Source of the DNA: Phoma sp. XZ068
Taxonomy: Eukaryota > Ascomycota > Dothideomycetes > Pleosporales > Didymellaceae
Assembly: GCA_004835665.1 (NCBI GenBank)
Contig: RBKR01000012.1
Span: forward strand, 682,001-746,000
Direction of reading: 5' to 3'
DNA length: 64,000 nucleotides
Below are positions 54,887-64,000 of this stretch, piece by piece; position 1 is the first letter of the stretch, and the number at the start of each line of letters is the position of its first letter. The notes under the pieces were generated by a model. That model was given only the letters and a program-made list of their open reading frames with translations, was not told the DNA's origin and ran no database searches. The position numbers and the translations under genes were made by a program.

Positions 54887-56442
54887 ATGCTCAGACGTAT
54901 CTTGAACACTTCAACCCGAGTAGCAAGCGTGAACAACATCATGTCTGTCGAAAAGATCACAACAATTTCGCCAATCACCAACAAGCCTATACTCACGCGT
55001 AATGGCCTCTCAGATGCAGATATTCAGTCGATACCCGAAACAGCTATCCGCGCTTTCGAATCTTTCCGGCGCACTTCACTAGCTGAGAGACAGCAAATCG
55101 TCAAGAAAGCTTTGAAGCTCCTCGACGAACGCCAGGATGCATTGGGCAAAGAGCTTACTGAGCAAATGGGTCGCCCAATTGCGTATACGCCTAAAGAGGT
55201 CACTACTGCTGTCATGCGCGGAGAGTACTTGCTTAAAATCAGCGACGAAACCCTCAAGGACACAGCGGGTGAACCCGAAAAGGGTTTTAAGCGCTATGTC
55301 AAGAAGGTCCCGCTGGGTCCTGTGCTGATTCTCTTCCCATGGAATGTACGTACAGAACATTCTATTTTCTAGAATCTACTAACATTCAACAAGTATCCTT
55401 ACTTGACTCTCATCAATTCTCTTGTGCCTGCTATCCTGTCTGGAAACTCAGTCATCCTGAAGCCATCTCCCCAAACGCCTACAAGCGCAGAGCAGATCCA
55501 GAAGGTTTTCTCGGATGCTGGACTGCCAGATGGTGTACTTCAAATCTTCCACAGCGGATCCATCACTCAGATCGAATCCATTGCCAGATCACCTCAAATC
55601 CAGCTTGTTTGTTTTACTGGATCGGTGGCTAATGGACTGGCAGTACAAAGCGCTGCGAATGATAGAGTACCTCTTCGCGTCGGACTTGAGCTTGGAGGTA
55701 AAGATCCTGCTTATGTACGATCAGACGTGGACATCCGATGGGCCGCAGAGGAGATTGTTGACGGAGCGATCTTCAACTCTGGACAGAGCTGCTGCAGCGT
55801 CGAGCGGGTATATGTTGATGAGAAAATTCATGATCAATTTGTTTCGGCGGTCCAAGATGTCCTCAAAGGCTATAAGCTCGGAGATCCGTTCGACAAGGGT
55901 ACACAAATTGGTCCTGTGGTCTCCAAGCGGTCGGCAGAGACTGTTCAAGCACACATCAAGGACGCTGTCGAGAAAGGCGCGCAGAATGCCACTCCCGAGA
56001 ATGAGAGCTTCAAGAACCCACCCGCGGATGGCAACTTCGTGGCTCCCACTCTACTCACTGGTGTCAACCACGACATGGCCGTCATGACCGAAGAGACCTT
56101 TGGGCCTATCATTCCTGTCATGAAAGTGAAGGATGACGCAGAGGCTATCCGGCTCATGAACGACAGCCAATTTGGATTGACAGCAAGCATCTGGACCAAA
56201 GATACCGAGAAGGGGCATGAGCTGGTCGAGGATGTGGAGGCTGGGACTGTCTTCGTTAACCGATGCGATTATCCTGCACCTGTAAGTTTCACCGTGCTCC
56301 TACGCCATCTCTGTGTTAACACACCTAGGATCTTGCATGGGTTGGCTGGAAGGACTCCGGCAAAGGACAGACGCTGAGCAAATTTGGCTTCGATCAGTTC
56401 GTCAAGCTCAAGAGCTACCACGTCAAGGACTACCCGAAATAG
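54887..56442 (+). CDS. NAD(P)-dependent aldehyde dehydrogenase
   Basis: Exons 54887-55345, 55394-56281 and 56329-56442 give 486 aa. The ALDH superfamily features are present: PLGPVLILFPWNYPYL, the cofactor loop FTGSVANG, catalytic Glu252 in LELGGKD, nucleophile Cys286 in FNSGQSCCSVERV, MTEETFGPIIPV and NDSQFGLTASIW. The C-terminal exon restores WVGWKDSGKGQTLSKFGFDQFVKLKSYH. This resembles the succinate-semialdehyde/general aldehyde dehydrogenase clade used by fungi; the exact substrate is open. Two in-frame ATGs exist: 54887 adds a basic MLRRILNTSTRVA leader that could be a mitochondrial presequence, and 54941 (MSVEKI) gives a 468-aa cytosolic form. Confidence 0.94.
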
Positions 56443-57624
56443 ATGCTACTGCATGACAGCAGCTGGCATTACAGCCCATGCTGGAATGAGACATGTGATT
56501 TCTCCCTGCCATCAGTCCACGTAGCGTCAATGTAATCTGTGGAGCGCAAGCTAACATGCAAGAGGGCTGATGTCCGGGTACAATCTAACGCACAGTCTTG
56601 TTACCCGATTCTCGATGATCGAAAGACCCTCGATGACGGGCCACACGTTGATGAGCTTTGACTGGACAAAGAATTGCTGGTTAATCGATAGCCAACGATC
56701 AACCCATAACACGCGTTCGCGTGTTCACCTGACATGGCGTTTCACGCTGTGCTACATACAGTGCGACGTGCATACGCCAAACTGGTGGTTCGTCCGCGGA
56801 TGTGAAACGGCCTGTCTTACCCATACAGGTCCACTACAACTTACAGCAAGGCGGAAACATTGATAGCGCAATAATGGAGTACATGCGTCTCTAGTACCTG
56901 ACCGAAGAATGCGACCTGGATGTAAGGTGTGGTTGCACAAGTGGGATGCTGCCGATATTCCGAATGCGGGTCTAGATGTCTGATCCCACTGCATCATGTT
57001 CGGTCAACGGCGCTCGTGTACGCTCACAGGCGGTAAAACCGTCTCTCCTCCGGTTTGAGCTTCAATCCTGGCCACACTCTTTACATCCTTCAAACGGTAT
57101 TCGCAAAGCTTCTTTGAGATTGTCACGCTTGTGAGCTGTTCCTAAGCCATCATCCGTTGGCAGCATTCCAAGGCGCATCGGCCCGCGTCCTTTCGCTTCG
57201 CTCTTTGGAACTCATACACACTGAATGAATGTAGTGAGCAAGGGAGGTCTTAGAGCCACGCGGTGGAAATTTTTGTTCAACGAGTCGCTTGGGAAACCAA
57301 TCTCACTCCTCTCTTATACGTCCTGCGGCAATCGGGGCCCCCTCGTGCAGCACGCTGACTCCCATGATCGCTCAATAGATCATCTTGTCGGTCTTCTGGC
57401 ACTCTTTTGTGTGTACTGTTAGCTTGCATCATCCTTCTCTCTTCTTTTATTCTACTTCTTGCACTCTTTCATCATTGTGTGTCTTTGCTTATTGCCCATA
57501 TACCTTTTTTTTGCTCTTAAAGCTCCGATATACCCACACTCATTCCACAAACCCACTTTGAACCCACACTTCCTCTCCACGGAAATACATCACCACCTCA
57601 TCACTTTCACGTCACCGTGGGACC
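56443..57624. other. Intergenic, CT-rich leader of the next gene
   Basis: 1.2 kb with no gene recognised. The last 200 bp are pyrimidine-rich (ctcttcttttattctacttc and similar), as in many fungal 5' leaders. Confidence 0.5.
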
Positions 57625-58445
57625 ATGACCTTCAAGGACGTCATTACGAAGATCCAACGATCTATCCTCTGCTGCAGCAAACATGAGCGCAAGTGTTCAC
57701 TGAGCATTGTAAGTCTTCTCGAGGCCAAAGCAGAATAAAACACATCCTGACCCATCATCAGGGTTCGCCAACCAATGTCCGCCGCGTCGACGTCTCCGAT
57801 GCCTTACCTGGCCTCACCGATGCCGAACGAAAGTTCATCCGTGAAAAAGCGTCAAGTGATGCCATCCACCTCTTGGGTCTACAATCACATCCGCCATCAC
57901 ACCCTCCTTCTCAGCCAACAACAGCACCACCATCACCCGAGCACTCCCTTCGACATGAGCCAAATTCGGCAATGTCATCTCGAGAGCCGTCCATGGCCCT
58001 TTTGAACGCTGCATCCAAGGATTTGCCCGATGCTGTTCCAACTCCACCACGCCAGGCTCACGCTCATACCTCACCACCCTCCACGAGGATGAAGAGTATG
58101 TGGAACGGTGCAAAGAGACTTAGTGGCTCGTCAAGCTGCAGAGATAGTCTTTATTCGAAAATTGGCGACGGCGAGAAACCTAGAGACTCGTCTTTCATGA
58201 CACTGAACCTCGAGTTCGAGTTCGAGAGCCCCGGTTCTAAGAAGGTTCCTCGCAGCCCGAAGACGCTGAGCATGGCATCGGGATTCGAGACACAAGACAC
58301 CGTTGGTGGGCATGCTGACTCGAATAAACCTATTGTGAAGAACGAGAAAGTCAATACGGCGATCAAGGAAACCGAAGTTGTTGATAGCAGCGATGATGAA
58401 GATCCATTTGTTGCTGCTGAGGGAAATTTGCTGAAGAAGATTTGA
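57625..58445 (+). CDS. Conserved-looking hypothetical protein (255 aa)
   Basis: Exons 57625-57708 and 57762-58445 (53-nt intron). The first exon encodes MTFKDVITKIQRSILCCSKHERKC, an amphipathic Cys-containing N-terminus. Exon 2 opens with VRRVDVSDALPGLTDAERKFIREKASSDAIHLL, which looks like the conserved core. The rest is Ser/Pro-rich and probably disordered, with a phospho-acceptor-like acidic patch VVDSSDDEDPF near the end. I recognise no domain. The start was chosen because the intron join is in phase and the exon has a clean ATG in a CACC-like context (gacc-atg). Confidence 0.7.
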
Positions 58446-59062
58446 GCTTAAGTCACAAGAATGGCATTGAAGATTGACCACCCAGCGATCGATGGGCTCT
58501 GGCTACGACCGCATATGTATTTGTATGATGTTATGACACCCAGGATGGCAGGAGATTTATGGCATACAAGGATAGGTACGACGTATACGGGCTCACTATA
58601 ATGGAATTAATAGTCAGTATTGACACGACATATCACTCAAAATCATAGACTTTAGCATATCGCAAGTCTGAATGCATATTATCTCTGGGCATTCGAAAGT
58701 AAAGTTCTCGCATCGCATACGTTTATTCTTCGACGTTTCCACTCGTTGATTGGCATAGTAGCTACGGTCGTCCGTTCTGCGTCTGAACGCACCAGCCCCC
58801 CAAAGTAGTTGGTCAGACATACAATAGCTCTGGCTTTGAGGCTCTGAAGCAGTGTAACTCGGGGCGCGCCTTGTACGTTGCCAGAGAAACACCTCGGCAG
58901 ATCGACTGAGACCTGCGTAGCTGTGGTGCTCCAACGGTATACGCAATTGATCTGCGTCATACAGGGGTGCGCTTCGTCTCGCCTCGGTCAAGTCGGACAG
59001 AAGGCGCTCGTTATTGGATCTACGCTCGCTGGACCTGGTCGTGGCTGGGTATGTGAGTCCTT
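58446..59062. other. Convergent intergenic region, nothing seen
   Basis: 617 bp between convergent stops. Minus-strand ORFs up to 150 aa occur but lack motifs. Confidence 0.5.
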
Positions 59063-60172
59063 TCATCCTGTCATCTCCACATCTTGAGCCTTCCTCTTCT
59101 GCGCGCTCGGACTGTTTTCAATCTGGTTTTGGAACTTCGCCTGCACAGCCTCAAGGAGGACTTCTCTGACGACGGCCAGGTTGCCAACAGAGGCATGTGT
59201 CGCACTCTCGATGAGCGCTTCTGGATCCGAACCAACATCTCCCTTCATCCAGATCTCTGTGATCTCATCTCTTGAAGCCAGGTATCCCACAGCGCATGCT
59301 GCGACAATCTGCTTGTGCTCTGCCGGGCAAGGATCCAGTATCCTGACTAGATCCTTCTCGTCTTTAGAGTCTGGGTTCCGAATGATCGCTGCGACGCCTC
59401 CACACACCATGTCCACACAGTCAATCCCTGCATCGGTAATTGCTGCACTGGCGACTGTGATACAGCCCGCCAGAACGTTCAGCAGTCCCCAGCCACTACC
59501 ACTGGCGTGTGCATCGCCCCACCAGCCATCCTCGTCTCCTTCAAGGATCGTAACAACAACCTCGACCCCGCTCTTTGGCCAGCGCTCTCCGATTATTACG
59601 CCCCTCAATGCAGTTTCCAGATGTACACCGAGGTCGCGCTCAGTGCTATCGCGGATATAGCCTCTCCTGTGGCGTGTTGCAAAGGGCGCAAATTTGACGG
59701 TAGTAGTTAGAAGAAGGGCGGGACTAAAGGGTGCGCTGCGAGGCAGTGGCTTCGGCCCTTGTATCGAGGCGGTGATTTTCAGGGAGGACGTAGGTGGGAT
59801 GAGTGTCGAGGAGGGAACCGCGGAGGAAGAAGGTATTTCGAGGTATGCGGAGCCTGAGGCGGAGGGTATGATGGAGGTCTGCAAGACTATGAGACTTGGT
59901 CAGTCTGTATTGCGCCAGTATACTGCTGCATATGCTTGGAGCTGGCTGGGTAAGGCCTTCGTGGCCTTTAATTTCAAACAGACAAACAATTGAAGCTCTG
60001 TAGGAAGCTTTTGTTTCGACTTACAGATCCTGCGAAGCTCGTTTGGTCCTCTTGTTCTTTTTGACCTCAATGTCTGGAGATACTCGGGCTCTCTTAGCGT
60101 TCGCGCAAAAACTGGCGCATGTGTGCCTCCACTGGGTGCATTGTTCCTTCTCCTATCTGTATTCGTCGCCAT
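59063..60172 (-). CDS. mtr3: Exosome complex subunit Mtr3 (RNase PH-like)
   Basis: Exons 60172-60025 and 59886-59063 give 323 aa. The join of RRI with FLQTSIIPSASGSAYLEI reproduces the family start of the RNase PH fold (compare IRxIxLxTGxxPSASGSAYLE in Mtr3). Later blocks are KFAPFATRHRRGYIRDSTERDLGVHLETALRGVI, GSGWGLLNVLAGCITVASAAITDAGI and the C-terminal helical VREVLLEAVQAK. Mtr3 is a structural, non-catalytic ring subunit of the nuclear/cytoplasmic RNA exosome. The single intron is 138 nt, longer than most here. A nearer AG (in TTGCAG) would break the frame; the CATAG acceptor is the one that fits. Confidence 0.93.
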
Positions 60173-62240
60173 TATGTGTGTTTGACGTGTTTTGTCCGCA
60201 TCATGCTTTCCCGCAATGATCTCACAGGAAATCTGGATGACTAAGGTTCTGCCAAGTTTTCGGGTGTCCGAGCGCGCGACTGCCTCTTCAATTTTCTTCC
60301 GCGCTCTGCAACTTCTTCCTCACTACACTCGCAAATAAGGTATGTTCGCACCCTGATTCTCCCAAACACTCTTTTATGATTGATACCCCCTGAATTACGT
60401 TCGCTGTGATTATCAATGAACACGGAACACATGCACCACCGTCTGACCTCCACTCAAAGCTGCAGCTTTTACACTCTTATACTGAGCCTTAGCTGACTTC
60501 TTTAGCATTCTAGGCTTGTGCAGCAACGCCAACAGGAGACGACATGGAATGCGACATGGCTCTCTTGGCTCCTGGTCATCATGCTGGATCCGGTCCATAA
60601 AGCCGCACGGCTCTTCGATCGCGATACTTCGGTGCCCCTCGCTCGACAGTTCAACCACAATGTACCATCGAATTTGATGCAGAACTGTGTGTTGATATGT
60701 TCGTTCGATTGGTTGCCGTTGCTCATGCCTGTTCGAGAACTACTCGGCAGGCGTGGGCCAATACATTGTGCTGTAAGTGTCCACCTTTTTCACATCCCAA
60801 GCTCTCCGGAGCTCATTCATATGATGACGTGTATTCAATTTCAGTTCTGCTACAGAATTCAATGTCGACAAACCCATACCACAAGCTTACCTTTGTCTGA
60901 TTTGATCAACCCTATACTACTGTATCAACATACATTGAAGCGGACATTCACTGACATGCCGCACAGAATATGACAGCCAGTCTTCTCAGACAAGCCACAC
61001 AATCAAATGTAAGAGACTCGTCTCCTCCTTTCGCCCCTCATCACTCTTCGTTATGAAGAAAATTCCTAAGTTATATCCATTCTATGAATGTCTGCCGTTG
61101 GGCCACCCTCCCGCACGCTACCAGTTTCGACTGGGAGGATGCGTTGTGGAGTTGCACTGGATCTCTACCAAGTGAAGGCGCGTAATTGTGGTCTCAGTAC
61201 CGAAGATTGTAGCGGTTCGTCTTGAACTGCTACAAAGGGAGGTCTATGGCGGGCGCAGGTTTTCAACGGCTTTCTGAACTTGAGAAATCATACTCTGATT
61301 TAATTATGACATAGCTAGTCAGTGGCTAATCATTCTTCAGGTAGGTCTGCTCTTGCAACTATGGTCTTGCTCTATAGATGGGTAGCGCGCTGTGTGCATT
61401 GACTGTTATAACGATGGAGCGTACAGTCAGCGTACGTCCCGCACATTTGGTGTGGATTGTTAGATCTTCGTAGCAATACTATGTCCATTACATCTAATCA
61501 TCTTGCACATTTTGAATGCGTGAACATTCCATTTCGGTGTTGGGTTGGTGAGGTCAGTAAGCATTGAGCTGAGTCTCTCGTGCTATATATAGAAGTCAAC
61601 AAGAGAAGATCCGTTTGCAGCAAGTATCTATGTTGTGACTACCTTGCGCATTCGAGCGATACTTTATTTCACTTCCAGTGTCGCGTTCATTTCGGCAGCA
61701 TTCTTACGGCTCCTGCACATCATTGCAACTCGAATTCTGAAACGTCGATGTTAGTTCCTTGGCACGCTGGCATCATCCCTCAGCAAGTAAACCGAAAGCT
61801 GTCCGTAGAGAGCCCACTCCCTGCGCAGCCTTGCGTCCCTATTTCTCTTGTCTCGGTATTGCCGCTTCGGTAGGCGCCACCAACCAGTCCGGGATCCATC
61901 TCAACGCCAACGGTGGCCTTAGCGAAATCATTACCGGCCAAGGAGCGACACAAGGAGGCCCTGAGGACGCGCAACCGGCCAGAACATCCACGAATCCTCT
62001 AGCAGGACGCCCAAAGGAACACTATTCACAACCCCATCTACTTGACGTCGCCAGCAATTGGCATTGTCTCTCCTTCAACCCTCCGCGCCCGTTTTGAAGG
62101 CGCTGCGCTGCGTTCTGCGACTCAGTGATCTGGCGGGTCGAAGGTCGACCGGGGTGTTCAAGGGATACTGCAGAGCGACCCGAATCTGCAGTGCCGCTAT
62201 CTGAATGTTGCCCTTACATTCATCGTCGCCGAAAGGGAAG
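60173..62240. other. 2-kb divergent spacer, nothing firm
   Basis: No gene was recognised. A TATATATAG stretch lies near 61584-61592, too far from the next ATG (62241) to assign. A 112-aa ORF (61759-62097) has no motif. Confidence 0.45.
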
Positions 62241-63869
62241 ATGCATCGCCATGCATATTCGAATGGGGCTTATCCTTCGCAAGGAAGCACCTTCTCAATT
62301 CAACCCCACAAGTACGTTCAGCTGCCGCAATGCTCAGTACACCACTACCGACGCCTTTACCCTCCTTCTTGCACGACCACAAATCCTGGAAGCCTGATGC
62401 TAACCACCAGTGCCACTGCAGATTCCAGCCGCGGTCACAACCCGCGCTTAGGCGGCGGAGGCAACTCATTCAGCGCCTGCTGCTTGTAGGCTCGATCTTC
62501 CTCACAGCCTTCTACTTTATCTTCCCCGATCTACGACCGAACCTAGGCTCCGGCCCCCTTAGCTACCTGACCTCGAGTGAGGACTCGCAACTCGAGACAG
62601 TACGATACTACGATCTGAACAATGTGCAAGGCACTGCACGAGGATGGGAAAGGGAAGAGAGAATATTGATTTGCGCGCCTCTGCGAGATGCGTCGCCGCA
62701 TTTGCCCATGTTCTTCAGCCACCTGCAGAACTTGACGTACCCGCACAACTTGATCGATCTGGCCTTCCTTGTTGGAGACTCCAAAGACAACACTATCGCG
62801 CTGTTGACCGAGAAGCTGGAAGAGCTGCAGGCCAACCCAGATCCCAAGAAGACTTTTGGCGAGATTTCAGTCATGGAGAAAGACTTTGGGCAGAAGGTTA
62901 ACCAGGATGTCGAGTCGCGTCACGGTTTCGCGGCGCAGGCCGGCCGACGTAAGTCGATGGCCCAGGCACGCAACTGGCTGCTCAGTGCGGCTCTGCGACC
63001 TACCCACAGCTGGGTATACTGGAGAGATGTCGATGTCGAAACAGCGCCATTCACCATTCTCGAGGATCTTATGCGACACAACAAGGATGTCATCGTACCC
63101 AGTAAGTCGGGTTGGGTGTAATAAGTGTTATCAACCACTAATGTGTCTACACAGATGTCTGGCGCCCACTACCTGACTGGCTCGGTGGAGAGCAACCCTA
63201 CGATCTAAACTCCTGGCAAGAATCTGAGACTGCTCTCGCGCTCGCCGATACCCTCGACGAAGACGCCGTGATTGTCGAAGGTTACGCAGAGTACGCTACC
63301 TGGAGACCTCATCTGGCATATCTCCGTGATCCCTATGGCGACCCAGACATGGAGATGGACATCGATGGTGTTGGTGGTGTCAGTATCCTAGCCAAGGCCA
63401 AAGTCTTCCGCTCTGGCGTCCACTTTCCTGCTTTCAGCTTTGAAAAGCATGCAGAGACCGAAGGTTTCGGCAAGGTATGTTAGAGTAAATTTCAGATGCC
63501 CTCCAGGCACTAACAAAATGACAGATGGCCAAGCGTATGAAGTTTACTGTGGTTGGTCTGCCCCACTACACGATCTGGCATCTTTACGAGCCCAGTGTCG
63601 ACGATATTCGACATATGGAAGAAATGGAGAAGGAGCGCAGAAAGAAAGAGGAAGAGGAAAAGGCAAAGAAGGAGAAAGAGGAGAAGATTCACGCAACATT
63701 CGACACAAAGTCCTCGGAATGGGAAAAGGAGAAGTCCGAAGTCCAGGACCTTGTCCAGAAGGCCAAGAACGAAGAGAAGGCTCGCGCCGAAAAGGAACAG
63801 GCTGAAAAAGAGGGTGCAAAAGCTGTGAAGGCAGAGGAGAAAGTGGAAGAGAAGAAAGGGGGATCATAA
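62241..63869 (+). CDS. Anp1/Mnn9/Van1-family alpha-1,6-mannosyltransferase, probably Anp1
   Basis: Exons 62241-62311, 62422-63101, 63155-63474 and 63525-63869 give 471 aa. A short cytosolic N-terminus and one membrane segment (about 43-60) fit a Golgi type II enzyme of family GT62. The core is clear: ERILICAPLRDASPHL, LAFLVGDSKDNT, ARNWLLSAALRPTHSWVYWRDVDVE (catalytic DxD region), NVWRPLPDWLGGEQPYDLNSW, VGGVSILAKAKVFRSGVHFPAFSFEKHAETEGFGKMAKR and the tail HMEEMEKERRKKEEEE. The last 90 residues are a charged coiled coil, which points to Anp1. It elongates the alpha-1,6 mannan backbone in the mannan polymerase complex. The first exon is joined by a 110-nt intron with a good CTAAC branch and keeps phase. 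Confidence 0.92.
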
Positions 63870-64000
63870 ACGTTGATTGTACGTCGATTTGTTGCGTTCT
63901 CGAGCGAAGCGTTCATCTAATCGCATGTAGGAGCGTTCCCTAAAAGCTGCGAACATGAGGGCTGGCCGGCTCCTCTTCGCGTTTACTTCTTGCCTGTCTG

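Noticed and set aside
61759..62097. 112-aa plus-strand ORF upstream of the Anp1-type gene
   Set aside because: No motif, and no in-phase splice into the following gene was found.
62330..62332. ATG as start of the Anp1-type gene
   Set aside because: Lies within a well-formed intron; the upstream exon from 62241 joins in phase and gives a better N-terminus.
1..64000. tRNA, rRNA and CRISPR candidates
   Set aside because: A few GGTTCGA-like strings occur, but none could be folded into a cloverleaf by eye; no regularly spaced repeats are present.

Overview
The window is nuclear DNA of a filamentous ascomycete. Genes are intron-rich, introns are mostly 45-60 nt with GT..AG ends and CTAAC/CTGAC-type branch points, and the protein set (HET-domain proteins, XlnR, Zn2Cys6 regulators, Mnn9-family mannosyltransferase, DUF3431 and DUF6601 proteins) is typical of Pezizomycotina. 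The style resembles Dothideomycetes/Pleosporales, but that placement is inference. Exon models were built by hand from reading frame, splice consensus and family motifs. Most have consistent phase across every junction.

Left housekeeping block (1-6.3 kb): a truncated MFS transporter, a U1A/U2B''-type spliceosomal RRM protein, V-ATPase subunit D (vma8) and the HAT-repeat splicing factor syf1. vma8 and syf1 share a 343-bp divergent promoter. Two of these genes contain coding micro-exons of 7 and 11 nt.

Accessory block (7.5-26.5 kb): gene-poor, with long empty spacers. It holds a HET-domain protein, two head-to-head small secreted proteins with a hydrophobin-like cysteine pattern, a DUF3431 membrane-anchored protein, a secreted Pro-repeat/coiled-coil protein, a small unknown protein, a DUF6601-like membrane protein, and a candidate NlpC/LRAT-type papain-fold protein with a hydrophobic tail. 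A palindrome TACCTAGGTA recurs in the spacers, and there is a 22-nt poly-C tract.

Middle block (26.5-36 kb): a Vba/Fnx1-like MFS transporter divergent from a class-I glutamine amidotransferase-like protein, Golgi apyrase (ynd1), a secreted Cys-rich (TP)n protein whose signal peptide lies on a separate 35-nt exon, mitochondrial ribosomal protein S12, and an N-terminally short Nudix protein with an altered Nudix box.

Right block (36-64 kb): a HET-domain gene broken by an in-frame stop, a DHAP/glycerol-3-phosphate acyltransferase ending in a peroxisomal PTS1-like ARL, an MFS transporter and a Zn2Cys6 regulator converging with only 27 bp between stops, the xylanolytic regulator xlnR (with an 18-nt micro-exon carrying two zinc-binding cysteines), an aldehyde dehydrogenase with two possible starts, an unknown protein, exosome subunit mtr3, and an Anp1/Mnn9-family mannosyltransferase. 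No tRNA, rRNA, CRISPR array or intact transposon was seen.
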